Positions 1 through 12,845 of a DNA stretch of 64,000 nucleotides are shown one piece after another. The stretch spans positions 16,086,609 through 16,150,608 of the forward strand of contig CM041084.1 of NCBI GenBank assembly GCA_023079485.1. The letters run 5' to 3'. How positions within the stretch are numbered: the first letter of the stretch is position 1; each line of letters begins with the position of its first letter. A model generated the notes under the pieces. The model worked only from the letters and a program-made list of their open reading frames with translations, ran no database searches and was not told the DNA's origin. The position numbers and the translations under genes are program-made. Source of the DNA: Archilochus colubris (taxonomy: Eukaryota > Chordata > Aves > Apodiformes > Trochilidae).

Positions 1-1599
1 TTTAATTAAGGTTCTAAGGATCACCCTTTCCTGGAGTTTCAAAGCTCATGAAATGAAAGAAAGGTAGAAATAAGAAAGAAAAGAAGTAGAATTCTGCAAA
101 AAGCACAAGGGAAGAGATTAAGGGCTTGACAGTTAAAGGCTGGAGAAAAATTTGTAAAATAACTGATATTTGATTGTCCTCTTTCTTCAGAAATGTATTA
201 TATTTTAAAACCAGGTGATTAAATTAATAAGTGTTTTGACACTAACTGTCATACCACTAAACTGATGGTAAACTGCCTCAGCTGTCTCAATCTGACTAAA
301 GACTTTATAATAATGAAGCAAATTACAATGAAATCATTTGCTTTCCTAAGGAATTCAAACATGATTGTGTCTGAAAGCCAAGCAGAAGTTTTAAGAAGTG
401 AGAACAGCATTCTTTCTGGGTTTTAAGTCCTCCACATTGAATCTAGGATCAATTTAATCACATCTTACTATACACAGTTATTTCAGAAGCATGGCTGTGC
501 TTCTGCCATGTCTTCATCTGTATTTGTTTATCCTATGCTCTCACTAAGCTCAGATTTTAAGTTTCCTTTATTTCTCCAGAGAACATTTGTTTTGTAGCTT
601 TTCAAAAACTATTTGTATAATTCTGTTTCTCTTGCACAATTTTTTTTTGTCTGGCTTCAAATGATGCAGCCTTGTCTGTTTGCTCAGTGCTTATGAAGCT
701 AGCTCTCCAGTAGTCTATACAGTCACAGGTCCTTTCTGGTTCAACCTCATTAAATTTTTTCTACAGATTTCTACATTGTTTTCCTAAATGGGCTGGATCC
801 ATAAAAATAAAATAGCTGTAATAACATTAAGGTTTTTTTTGTCCTTGTAAGCCAAGTGCTAGGCAAAATCAAAGTTTCCTAGGCAAGTCCAACACTGTCC
901 CACAGGGTCAGTACTCTGTCTGTATTATAGGCAGCATGTCACATCTTCAAGTCTGCAGCCAAGATTTACAAGTATCAATGTTAAATTTTTAAAAATAGTA
1001 CTGTTTGTTTAGGGTTTTTAAAAAATGTAATCTTAGACTCTCCTTCCCATTCAGTCCTCATTTCCTGCTAATTTCTGCATGTTATTTTAAAAACATATGG
1101 ATATGCTTTGTTTTCTTCAAAGGAAATGGTCTAAGATAGGATGGGGTCTGTATTCTTGTTCTGATGCCAAGACATAATACCTAGGTTTGGATTCATCCCA
1201 CCTAGCTCTGAATGTAAACAGAGTAGGTGTTTGTAGCTGAGCTGGGCATTCAAGGCTACCTTTACGATCAGTGGAAATAATAGGCACTTTAAATGTGTGA
1301 TTCATCTGGTATTTTAAGCATCTAATTCAGAGTGAGATGGGTCACGTTTTCAACTTCATTATTGACTTCATCTCAATTAATGTAGGATGGCTATAGATGA
1401 CTCGGTCTTAATTATCAGGAATGTAGGATGAATGAATTTAGACAGATGACTCCCATACCCACACTCTTGTGCATTTCAAATCATCAGAAAGTATAATGTG
1501 AAGTAGTCTTCTGAAGGCCTGCTCTTACTCCAGTTTCTTTATGTATTTGGAAACAGGAGTTTGCATACTTTGTGGCTTTTTTTCCTTGGAGTGCTTTGT
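1..1599. other. AT-rich non-coding sequence, no recognised feature
   Basis: No exon of ODAD2 or of any other gene could be recognised on either strand. Open frames here are short and stop-delimited by chance. The stretch is either an upstream ODAD2 intron or 5' flank. Confidence 0.5.
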
Positions 1600-2108
1600 A
1601 AAAATGCCTCTTTCACACCTCAAATACTGTGTTCAGTTTTGGGCCCTTCACTACAAGAAGGATATTGGGTTGCTGGAACATGTTCAAGAGAGGAGCAACC
1701 AATCTAGTGAAGGGTCTGGAGCACAAGTCTTATGAGGAGCAGCTGAGGGAACTGGGATTGTGTAGTCTAGAGGAGAGGAGGCTGAGGGGAGACCTTAGTG
1801 TTCTACACTGTGTGATAGGCAGTTGTAGTGAGTTGGAATCTTCTCCCACGTAACCAGTGATATGATGAGAGGAAATTAGCTCAAGGGGAGGTTCAGACTG
1901 GATACTAAAAAAAATTCTCCACTGAAAGAGTGCTCAGGTGCTAGAACAGCATGACCAGGGAAGTGGTGAAGTCACCATCCCTGGAGGTGTTCAAACACAT
2001 GTGGATGTAGCAATTTAGGACATGGTTTAGTTGGCTGGTGGTGATGGATTGATGGTTGGACTAGATCATCTTGGAGGTCTTTTCCAACCTTAATGATTCT
2101 ATGATTTT
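1600..2108 (+). mobile_element. CR1 LINE, 3' fragment
   Basis: 5'-truncated CR1 in + orientation. Translated in pieces, it shows the C-terminal end of CR1 ORF2 ([20 protein letters not shown], frame-shifted on to [20 protein letters not shown]) and then the 3' untranslated tail, with GGTTGGACTAGATCATCTTG and the terminal ATTCTATGATTT. Frameshifts and stops show it is dead. The 5' boundary is approximate. Confidence 0.92.
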
Positions 2109-5100
2109 TGGTAACAACCTTAGAAACTAATTGGCAATTAATGGGAAAATTGATTCATGGGCATCTGCTAGATACATATGGTCTAGTTTTTCCCTATCCA
2201 GCTTGTTGGCTGTGATAGAGCTTTGATTACATAGACAGTATACATGCAACCAGTATCCTACAGGTTTATGTTGCTTCTAGTTATTATTCAGAGTGGTTTC
2301 AGTAGACCAGACCTACTGGCTTTGCACAGCTCTTGACCTTATCACTGTGCTTGTGCTGTGTTTGGAGGTCTTCAGGGACTGGGCTGCATCCTCACATTTT
2401 TGGGTGGTTCTTATACAATGTTGGTGAACAAAAAGATAGGCTATCTGGAATCTGGGGAAAAGCAGGAATAAAGAAACATATGGAAGGAATTTGCAAGAAT
2501 TAGTTGTCAAAGAAAACAACAGCATGTGGAGATTCTGTGACATCTAACTGAGAATGATGTTATCTGAACAATCAGAAAAGCAAAGCAAAAAATCCAGTAA
2601 TTTCTGCACAGATGCAAAGACCCTTATCTGCCTTATCACTAAAACATACAGATATCTTTTCTCTGAGGAATCATATGAATCTAAGTTACTCACTGTTCTG
2701 AAAAACAGCAATTTTGTTCTCTGCATCCAATAATCACTTTTAAGTTTATATCTTGCCTCCTGTGTTACTTTGGTCAATATTAGCCCAATTAGCTGTTCTC
2801 ACCTATCTGTACTAGCACATAATAGACCTAAGAGCTTGCTTGTTTGTTCTCTTTGCACACAAATTTAGCCATATTTGGCAGTTCTCCTGAAAGAACATTT
2901 TTTGTTCAGTTCAGTTGGTATCTTTTCGCTAGTTATCTTTAGGAGGAATGAGATTGCACTGGCAACATAAAGGGTATCTTTGTGAGATGGGAGGGCATAG
3001 CTCAAGAACACCATGAGCCCTAAAGAATCACTGCTCATGTCAAAGAAACATTTTGAAGGCCAGTGAAGGATTACGGTAGGCTAAGTTTGTCTCAAGGACT
3101 TGAGATTCATCACATACGACTTCAGCCAGAGGCTGAAGGCAGAAAGGGAGGAAAGAAGGCAGAGAACAACTGATATCAAGAGGAGGTCTAAGTGTTAGAG
3201 GTAACTGGTCTCAAACATTAAAGGAGATATCCCACTTGCAACAGCACAATACAGGACTGCAGCAGTTTTAGGTAAAATAAAATTACTGAATGCCGTGGCT
3301 TGACAAAGGGCTCTTTACCAGCCTTGCAGAGGTTTTCAGGTTTGCAGTCAGATTTGTTCAGGACACAGAGTATCCTAAAATCAATAATATCATGATTAAA
3401 TATCTGAACACAGCTCTCCAGTCAGCCTGCAAGAGCAGAAGTCATTGTATTGTATAGGCACTGTAGACTTCTGACAGTATGGGGTCTTCAGGTATACCAG
3501 TATGCTACCAACACTAACGTCTTTTATTCCTGAAGAAGACACACATTTCATGAACTTGGTTGGTTATGGTGCACACACTCACTGTATCCTGCCTAGTGTG
3601 CATGGTGATCCTTCAGGCTCTGGGTTATTACAGAGAGGCACGTCTTTTATATATAAATAGTTACCATCCCTTTAGAGCAAGCAGTAAGATGGAAAGTTAG
3701 TATTTTCTTTAACCTCACAACTGAAGACATTCTGTTCAGGTGTGAGTGGCATTAGCTGTGTTTCTGATGCTCATCAGTCAGTCTGAGTTGGATGCTGTTG
3801 CACACTGCTGCTGCAGTTACAGTGGCAATGGAGTTCCATTAAATGTATGTCTATGTCCTCCATTAAATGTATGTCCTCTTCTGAAAGTGAGGAGAGGGCA
3901 ATAGAAGTGACCAAGATTCAGTGTGTCATGATCCGAACAAGCAAGTAGGCAATCATCATTCAGTTGAAGCTGAAGAAATACATGGCCTGTGACTTAGAAA
4001 AATATGTCCCTGCTAAATCACCTGTTCAGGGAGTCTATCTTTGTTGGTTATAGTGGCAGCTGCAGGCAGTGTACTGCTGGGGGAATTAAGAAGCCACCAA
4101 GGAGGGTGTCTTCTTTTGAAGAGACTGGTGGAAGGTCATGGTTTGTGCATTAAGTAAAGCAATTTGCATATGCTAAAAGGGACTCTAATGGTGGGCAGAG
4201 GAAGTCTAGGGTGATAGCTGAAGCTGAGTTCTTTCATGCTGGAGTGTCACTGGGAGACTGTGGTGTGAGCTGGAGACAAGACAAGTCTTCCTCTGTAAAT
4301 GCAGTGTCCTCAAGACACTGAGTACTCCAGGATGGCTACCAAAGGTACCTCAGGTGTCCTACGTGAGAACTGAAACTCAGGATTACCTCAGTGCTTACAA
4401 TTCTCTTGAATGCTGACATTTTGCAGTAACAGTAGTTTCTGATGGGTCAATTAGATTAAACCCCAAATTATCATCTGTTGCGTGATCTTATATAGAAATC
4501 ACAGTGGGATCATACGTTTGTTGTGCACATCACAGTATTTTTATTTTTCTCTCAGAATTTATCTAGGATTGAAAAGAGTGTGGTTCATTGTCTATACAAA
4601 TTGTCTGGATGCAAGTAGGGAAAAAATATACTCCTAGACTGAAAATGTTACAGATGAGAAGAAGATAAACTTGTACTGTTAATGTATTTTCTATTACCTT
4701 GGCCAGGTTTTCTCTATTTTTTGGGTCAGCATTTCACTTCTCTCCAAGTTTGAGGTTTGAGAAGTTACTGGGAAAAATATTCTACTATTCCTAGTCCAAA
4801 GAAGTAGAAGTTCACAAGTTTGCACATGAACTGCATTGACTCTTACCTCCTCTTTAGTAGAATCCAATTACTATGAATCACAAAAGGAAAGCTAGCAGAA
4901 TGGATACATGTCTTGGGAGAGTTTTTAAGAGGGAATCAACAGTTGCCTAACAAAACTTTATGGTTCACTCAGAAAATAATGGACTCATTCTTTTGTTTGG
5001 AAACTAATTTCTTTTCTATTTAATAAATGTGGTGAAAATTGAACTCACAGCATCTGGGCCATAACATACATGTCACTTCTGACACTGTGAAGGCTCAGGG

Positions 5101-6204
5101 TATTAATCTGCAACTAAAACCATTCAGCTTCTGTGCATGGTTTTGGTCCAATGTGAACGTATTGTATTTTGTGATTTTGTGATGTCTGTGATTTTCCACT
5201 GGCTTTACTTACAGTAATCTGTATGGTTTACATACTGCCAGGCTGCAGACAAAGAATGCCAGAAGATTCAGGAAACAGGGCAGGGAATTATTCCATAACT
5301 CAGTTATACTTGTCCATAACTCATCTCTTAACAAGTTGCAGCTTGTATGTTTTATAAACTCAGATGAAAAATTGGAACTAGTATTTAAACCAAAACAAAA
5401 CTCAGAGTGGTTATAGGTTTACTAGCACAGAAAAATGGCCTTGCTGAAATGTATTATACATATTATAATGTAGTTATAATGCAATACTGTCTTGCACTGA
5501 ACTTTCTAAAAATTTATTTGAATTTGGAAGTATTTTTCAGCAGAAAATTACAAAATGGTCTGTAATTTGAGAGAATCAAGTTCAACACAAAATCAAACAG
5601 TCACAAAGGTGTAAATGAAGAATTCTGTTTCATACTTTATTATTTTTACTTTCTTGTTTTATAAAAATGGCAATAGTTTAATAATATTTTTGGCTGTGAT
5701 TCCATTTAAACGATATTTTTGGTTTGGGATTTTTTTTCATTACTTTGATGAATTTTATTTAAATAATTTCTGGTATAACAAGAAGTATTTCTACAATTTG
5801 ACCTATTTTATTTTGGATATCACGTAACATTATTTCTTTGTTCAGTATTTCCTAAAAATATATTGACTTGGTATGCTTGGTCTTAATTTGGTCAAGTATA
5901 TTGTATATTCCATTCAGATTATATATACTCATAATCAAAAGTAGGGTGTTATTATACATAAGAATGAGAAAATTGCCCACAAACAGCAATTTTATTTGCT
6001 GTTATTTAGTTACAGGCTTACTGTTACAGACATGCACGTTAAGTTATCTATCTAGGACTTACTTTATATATTAAATAAAATGAACTTTTATTGTGGAAAA
6101 ATAAATTTCAGCCATAGGTATGGACCAAAAAACAAACAGAAAAAATCATTGACATTGCCATGCCAAGTAAAACTATTTAATTTTCTGGTTGCATTCCCTG
6201 TGAA
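2109..6204. other. Non-coding sequence, very AT-rich towards its 3' end
   Basis: Nothing recognisable as a gene. A short local duplication containing CATTAAATGTATGTC lies near 3839-3876. From about 5440 to 6100 the sequence becomes extremely A/T-rich, which explains the chance open frames at 5615-5827 and 5868-6074; these have low-complexity Phe/Ile/Tyr-rich translations and no family resemblance. Confidence 0.5.
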
Positions 6205-7827
6205 TCAAAAGATGAGCCAACAGGGAAGAAGACCAGCCTGGCTGAACAGAGAGCTTTGGTTGGAACTCAGGAAAAGAGGAATAGTTTATGGCCTTTGGAA
6301 GAGGTGGAAGGCAATTCAGGGAAACTACAAAGATGCTGTTAGGTTATGCAGGGAGAAAATTAGATGGGCCATAGCCCAGCTAGAGTTTAATCTGGCTACT
6401 GCCAGAAAAGGCAAAACTGTTTCTATAAATACTCAAGCAACAAAAGGAGGGCTAAGCAGAATGTCCTTCCTTTATTGGATGCAGGGTAAAACATAGTGGC
6501 AAAGGATGAGGAAAAGGCTGAAGTACCTAATGCCTTCTTAGCCTCAGTCTTTAGTAGAGACACCAGCTGTCCTCCACGTACCCAACCTCCTGAGCTGGAA
6601 TGCAGGGAAAGGGAGCAAAATGGAGCCCCCCTAATCCATGAGGAAAAGGTTAGCAAGACACATAAGTCTGAGGGGCCGTAGGGGATCCACCCAAGGGTGC
6701 TGAGGGAGCTGGCAGAAGTGCTCACCAAGCCATTTTTTGTCACCTGTCAGCAGTCTTGGCTAACTGGGGAAGTCCCAGTTGACTGGATATTAACAAAATG
6801 TGACTTGGACCCAGAGAGTTGTGGTGAGCAGAGTTAAATCCAGTTGGTGGCTGGTCACAAGTGGTGTTAGTGATGGGCTTAGTTCTCTTGAATATCTTCT
6901 ATCAATAATCTGGACAAAGGGATTGAGTGCATCCGCAGTAAGTTTGCAGATGACACTAAGTGGAGTAGGAATTGTTGATCTGCTCCAGAGAGGGTAGGAA
7001 GGATTTACAGAGACCTGGACAGTCTGGATCAATGGGCTGAGGCCAATTGTATGAGTTTCAGTAATGCCAAGTGTCTAGTCCTACACGAGTCACAACCACT
7101 CCATGAAATGCTACAGGCTTGGGGAAGGGTGCCTGAAAAGCCACCCCATGGAAAAGGACATGGGAGTGCTGGTCAACACCTGGCTGAATATGAGCCAGCA
7201 GTGAGTCCAGGTGGCTGAGGCTACTAACAGCATCCTGGCTTGTATCAGAAATAGTGTGATTAGCAGGACTGGGGGAGTGATCATCCTCTTCTACTTAGCA
7301 CTGGTGATACCCCACCTTGAATACTGTGTTCTGTTCTGGGCCTCTCACTACAAGAAGCATGTCGAGGTGCTGGATCCTGTTCAGAGAAGGGCAGCAAAGC
7401 TGGTGAAGTGTCTAGAGCACAAGTCTTATGGAGAGTGGCTGAGGGAACTGAAGTTATTTAGGCGGGAGAAAAGGAGGCTGAGAGGAGACCTCATCACTCT
7501 ACAAGTACCTGAAAGGATGTTGTAGCAAGGTGGTTGTTGTCTCTTCTCCTGAGTAATGAGATAGAACAAGAGGAAATGTCCTCAAGTTGTGCCAGGAGGT
7601 TTAGATTGGCTATGATGTAAAATGTCTTCACTGGAAGGGTTGCAAAGCACTGGAACAGGTTGTCCAGGAAAGTGGTCAAGTCAACATCCCTGGAGGTAGC
7701 TAAAAGATGTGTAGGTGTGGTGCTTAGGGACATGGTTTAGTGATGGACTTGGCATCTCTATGTTAATACTTGGGTTTGATGATCTTAAAGGTCTTTTCCA
7801 ACTAAAATAATTCTGTGATTCTATGAT
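6205..7827 (+). mobile_element. CR1 LINE, internally deleted ORF2 plus complete 3' end
   Basis: This is the longest young-type CR1 in the window. Broken ORF2 is visible: PAWLNRELWLELRKRG (from about 6228), the pre-RT segment up to TGEVPVDW (about 6765-6788), then a jump near 6800 straight to the region before motif B. The reverse transcriptase motif C FADDTKW survives at 6943-6963. The ORF2 C-terminus ([20 protein letters not shown], 7311-7370) follows, then the 3' tail ending TTCTGTGATTCTATGAT at about 7811-7827. The fingers and palm motif A are missing and several frameshifts are present, so it is inactive. It is co-oriented with ODAD2. Confidence 0.93.
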
Positions 7828-8092
7828 CATATATTCAGTCTAAATCAAATAACAAATCCTGACTCATGGATACCAATCTTAACATTGCCTAAAACAGCTG
7901 TCTTTGTATATTTACATTAAAAGTTTTAACTAGATTTATCTTTGCATTATTGTATTATAAAAGGGGTCTGTTCAACACCTCAAAAATGATATCAAGAAAA
8001 AGACAGGCTTTGCTACACATTCTTTACAGTTCTGATTCTCAGTTGTGAGCTCTGAATATCATAATACAGACATTGCACAAATATCACAAAGA

Positions 8093-8157
8093 AGGGTGTT
8101 GGAGCTAGATAACCTATAATGTCCCTTCCAACCTAAACCATTCTATGATATGATTAT
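8093..8157 (+). mobile_element. CR1 3' tail fragment
   Basis: About 65 bp with GGTGTTGGAGCTAGATAACC, CCCTTCCAACCTAAACC and a terminal ATTCTATGATATGATT. This is the CR1 3' untranslated end only, in + orientation, less than 300 bp after the large CR1 copy; it is a separate, heavily truncated insertion. Confidence 0.85.
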
Positions 8158-9186
8158 AATATCATATGTAGTGGTGAAACTGTTTTATTTTCAGTTTATT
8201 TGTGGATATATATTATAACTCTATATAGGAAGAGAAAAACATATTTTAAACTAGATCTGTATTTAATTTCAAGCCTTCAAATTGATTGTTGATCTGCCAG
8301 TAGTTTATTTTGCATCCAACATATCAGATTTCAAATGGTATAACAAGATGATGCAGATTTTATGTCAACTTAATGGAGAGGTAACTATTTCCATGCATGC
8401 TAGAATCGATGCTGTAAGTACTGCAAGACTTGCTGTAATGATAACTTCAAGAAACAAAAAATGATTGTTGAAACCATCAGTAAAAATATTTCTTACTTTG
8501 TAGAACTGATGCCTCAGCACATATGAAAAATATTTAATTGTGGTTTTACTTTAAAAACACATGAAGTGGTGTGTGCTTTTATATATTTTTATATACAGTT
8601 CTATTTTTATTTAACATAAGAGAATTAAAAGTTGTTTATTTTTTAAAATCCTGCTCCATATTAAATGTCATATGCCAAGCATTATACATGTAAGATAAGC
8701 CAATTATAAATTACTGCTATATATACATATAGTTTCATTTTAGGAGAAGCGTTCCTCAGAAGAGACTGCTTGTCAGATTAGCAGTATACTTGCTACATTT
8801 ATGTAAAATAATAAAAAGACAAGTTTTCTCTTTACACACCTGTTGCAAAAATTTTGCAATAGAGAGCAAAGTAAATCTCAAAGCTTAAGCTACATGAAGA
8901 GACCACAAACTTAATGAAAGGACAGCTGTTACTTCTTTAGAACTGCAAAAAATTCTGTGTAGTTTTGGAATAATCTTATGGATTTAAAAAAAGAATAATT
9001 CAGATTTTATATGTGTGGATAAACTGATTTCTCTAGGAAAGCATTTGAAAAATTGGTACAATATATTATCCCCTAGGACATATTTTCAAAACAGATGGGA
9101 ATACGTTCTTAAAACTTCTTCTGAAGTCAAGATAATGATTAAAAAAAGGTATCAGAAAGAAAACTGTAGGAATCTTGCTTTGAAAC

Positions 9187-9250
9187 TGAATCACAGAATT
9201 GTCACAGTTGGAAAAGACCTATAAGATACCATGTCCAGACACTATGTGTT
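9187..9250 (-). mobile_element. CR1 3' tail fragment
   Basis: On the + strand it reads GAATCACAGAATTGTCACAG then TTGGAAAAGACCTATAAGAT, the reverse complement of a CR1 3' end. Only about 60 bp remain. It forms the end of a chance open frame at 9015-9224, which is therefore not a gene. Confidence 0.8.
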
Positions 9251-10019
9251 ACAGATATTAAAGATTTACCTTCATGTTTAACCAGTTTTGTGAGGGCAAA
9301 TTCTGTTGATTTCCATCATTACAATAAATGTAAGTTAAAAATAACTATGAAACTAGCAGATGTGGTTTTTCCAATGTAAGTTACTGAGATGAAACTTTAT
9401 TAAGTATTTTTCTCACATTACTTTTGGATGTATTTTTCACTTATGATTCTCTAATATGTTTATGATATCTGTTGAAGCTAATGTTAAATTTAGACTTTCT
9501 TCCTGTATTTGTCTTGCTGTTTCTATTTACATTTAAGAAATATGCCACTAAATTTCTTTTTCTGTTAGATCTACTTGTTTCATATTAGCAAGCATTGCTC
9601 AGTTTTTCAATATGACATGCAAAAAATTTTCTTCCAGAAAGGGCTGGCTCAATGTTCTTTAAATCAGAGTTTCAAAACTGTAATTTGAAAGAGAAGGGCT
9701 TGGGCAGCACAGCTCAGATCTGGGTGGGAGCCAAAGATTCCCTGGAATTCTGAGGCATGGGAGGTGGATCCTGTAGTTTGATTTACTAGGTGCTCCTAAG
9801 TGGTAACTTCCACGCTCGCATTGCTCATGCGCTCCGGATTCTGTTGCAGCTACATGGTGGCTCAGTCCTCCTAATTTCTGTGAAGCTGGGTTTATCCCTG
9901 ATTCAATTAACAGTAAATCTATACTGTAGGTTCAAATAATCCTGTTACCTTATGGTTTAACTTTCTGCATACCATAGGGTGTGTTCTTTGATATTTTTCT
10001 TGCTTCTTGTCTAGTAGCT
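9251..10019. other. Non-coding, with a small CpG-bearing patch
   Basis: No gene recognised. Around 9810-9840 a short stretch carries several CpGs (ACGCTCGC, ATGCGCTCCGG) in otherwise CpG-poor DNA, perhaps part of an unidentified repeat. I see no further structure. Confidence 0.4.
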
Positions 10020-10645
10020 GTTACTGAAATAGAACTTATCTTTTAGAAAAACATCCAATCGTGACTGAAAAATTTCCACTGCTGGGAAACTTATCACCAC
10101 TCTTAAATTATTTCTTCCAAAGGATAATTAACCACACGGTGGAAAATTTGCACTTTAGTCCTCATCTAACTTTTAGTACTTTTTACTGCAAATCATCAAA
10201 CCTTTGTGCTAGACGGTAAAGCTCTCTGTGATCACGTTCCTATTGCTCACAGATTTATTTATTCATTCAGTATGAATAAATCATACCTTAATCTGATTTT
10301 TAATAAACTAACTACTACTTCTCGTGTCTGTCTTACTGCAACTATTTTCTCAGCTTTTTATTATCTTCTTTGAATTACCTCTATATTTTCACTTTCCTTC
10401 TAGACCTGTAAAAAGGAAAATTAGGCACAGAATTGCACAGGTGCCTGAAAAGATATAATACCTATGTTCCTGTCCAGTATTTTCAATCATACATGCCAAA
10501 ATTCATCCTTTTAATCAAATGTTATACTATAATCTCAAATTATTCAACATTCTAAGTCTTTTTATATGCTCTGGTTTCCAGGATATTCATCACTGAGCTA
10601 TGCCCTATTTTCGTTATTTGCAAGTGCATGACCTTAAATTTAGAC
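10020..10645 (-). mobile_element. Ancient CR1/L3-type LINE remnant, 3' part
   Basis: Read on the + strand it follows, with many substitutions, the reverse complement of the old amniote CR1-clade consensus as I know it. It begins AAAACATCCAATCGTGACTG / AAAATTTCCACTGCTGG, then AGGATAATTAACCACAC, then GTGCTAGACGG, then an 'accagaactg-cacag' counterpart near 10420-10440, then TTTCCAGGATATTCATCACT and GCAAGTGCATGACC near 10577-10632. The order of these landmarks is conserved though identity is low. Boundaries are approximate. Confidence 0.7.
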
Positions 10646-11150
10646 ATAAAAGAAACTGTATTGGGTAAATCAAAAGATGACGTATCCCAAAATCTTGATT
10701 GCAACAGGAGGGGAGATGCAATGATAGGGAGGTTTTTTGTGGTTAAACCTCATCTTTTGCCCTCCAGATGTCATATCTCTGATTCCACAAATGTAGGAAA
10801 CTTCACTAGATGACTTACAGTAGTGTGAAACTGTTCATATTCCACCAAGGCAAAAGAAACTCAGGACCATAAATGAGTGCACAGAGCAAGGAAGAGGACA
10901 GACAGCTTTCTAATACTTTGAAAGATGCCACTTATTTTTCACTCAGGGAATTTAATGTTAAATGAGATATTTGTGTTTTACTAGGTACTTATTCGTACTT
11001 CTGGCTTTCACAGAGTCCTTTCACAACTTGTTCCACTATTCTGTTACCTCATTTGAAGAACTGACTCCCTCTTTATTTTTAATCTGAATCCTACTGTATC
11101 ATACTAATAGAAGATCTCATATCTGTATTAAAAGAGACATCAGCTAATCA

Positions 11151-11275
11151 CAGAGTCACAGAATAGTCATGGTTGGAAAGGACCTCTGAGATCACTCAGT
11201 CCAACCATACAAACTTCCTCCCACAAAAAAAAAAAAAACCCAAACAAACCAAAAAACCCCCACAACCACACCTTT
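11151..11275 (-). mobile_element. CR1 3' tail followed by an A/C-rich stretch
   Basis: AGTCACAGAATAGTCATGGT, TGGAAAGGACCTCTGAGATC and CAGTCCAACC are the reverse complement of a CR1 3' end. It is followed by a low-complexity A/C tract (11226-11272, with a run of 14 As). It abuts an older CR1-type remnant that continues 3'. Confidence 0.85.
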
Positions 11276-12640
11276 ATTTATCCTGTTCAATGCTATTCCG
11301 AACATTTTAAACCTCTGTCATTTCCCTCCAGACATCCCTCTTCTAGATCAAAAAATCTTGGATTATCTTTGTTGCTCTTCTGTGTCTGTTTTTCAGTCCA
11401 ATAGTTACCTTTCTGAAACTTATGCTGCAAAACCACATGGTGTTTCTAAGGTGTATGGGAACCATGGATTTACACTGTGGTAAAGTGACATTCTGTGTTT
11501 AGTATTTTTTCCAAATAAGTGATAGTTTCAGTATGGTTTTTTTATTTCCAGTTACCCTGACCTCAAGATACCATTTCTAATTTTTAATGGTCAGCTAAAA
11601 AACTATAATCTGTGAAGTTAGAGTTGGGGGTTTTTCTGATGTGCATTGCATCTCATTTTCTCACTTGCTGTTTTATTACCCTCTTAGTAAGTTCTTTAGC
11701 AGTTTGTCACAACTAGCCTTGAATCACAGTACCATCAACAAACTTTGTAACATGACTGGTTCTTTCATTTTTTATGGTTGAGTATGTTGAGCTGCATGAC
11801 CTCAACACAGATCTGTGGAGCTCCACTAAATCACATCCCTTTCTTCCACTGACCATTTATTCCTCTGCTGTTTCCTACCCTGTAGTCGTTCTTTTCATTC
11901 CCTTAACGTGACCTTTCCTCTTGCAATATAGTGGCTTAGTTTCTTTAAAAGCTACCAGGGAAGGATGTCATCAAAGTTCTTATGGAGTCCAGTTAGACAT
12001 ACCAGCTAGATCACCATTGCTGCAAACCTGTTAAGCTTTGTAGGGAAGAATGTCTCTAACAGATCCATGGTGACTCTAAATATATGGTACACTTGCAAGA
12101 GTATCATAGGCAGATGTCTGCTAGTTCTGCTCTTTGTTACAGTCTACTACTTTGTTCAACACAGGTATTTGGCTAAAAGTCCTTGGATTACTCTTTAACT
12201 CTTTTCAAAGATGGTAACATAGGTAACATATTTGCTGTTTCCCAGGACATTAGTAACAAGGTATTTTGAAGCAAGAGGATACATGCCACTTTTGCTCAGC
12301 TATTTTACCCTGTTTCCTTTATAACTCAGTTGAATACTGTCTAATAATGTCAATTTTTATTGTTCACAATATCAATTTTTTCAAAATAAAAACCTTTTAC
12401 ACTGGCTTCAGTTTCAGAAAAATCCTCTGAAATGTCCACAATGGAAGATTCCCACTGGAATCTGGTTTCTCCCAGAGTGAATACCAATGCAAATAATGCA
12501 CATAGCTTCTCTGAAATGTCTTGACTGTGTGTACTTTTGCAGTCTGCAAACACTCATACAAAACTCACAATATATGACTGCCTAATTTACTAGTCCATTC
12601 ATAGCAAGTGATACTGGTCATTTGTCACCTGTGCTATTCA
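11276..12640 (-). mobile_element. Ancient CR1/L3-type LINE remnant, about 1.3 kb
   Basis: Read on the + strand it runs through successive landmarks of the reverse complement of an old amniote CR1-clade element: a 'cctct-tcat-tcc-ctc' block near 11310-11360; CATGGATTTACACTGTGG near 11463; CTGATGTGCATTGCATC near 11636; a 'tcaacaaactttgtaaca' block near 11734; CTGACCATTTATTCCTCTGC near 11850; CAGATCCATGGTGACTCTAA near 12060; and GCAAATAATGCACATAGCTT near 12489. The distant 5' boundary may reach 12640. The element comes within about 200-300 bp of ODAD2 exon a. It is strongly diverged and non-coding. Confidence 0.72.
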
Positions 12641-12845
12641 CTCTCACTCCAATCTTGAAGACATTTGCAAACTTAATCATCAATAATCCAATTTCTTACT
12701 ATGCTTGTATTATTTAACACCATAGAGTGAAAACAAAAAAATCGAACGTGTTTCCTCTTTAGTAGTATTCTTAGTACAAGTAAAAAAGATAAAGTTTTAT
12801 ATTTAATGCGCTTTACACATTTCTTAATTGTTTGCCTTATTTTAG

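Noticed and set aside
5615..6074. Two open frames of about 70 codons
   Set aside because: The translations are Phe/Ile/Tyr-rich, as expected from extremely AT-rich DNA; no recognisable domain.
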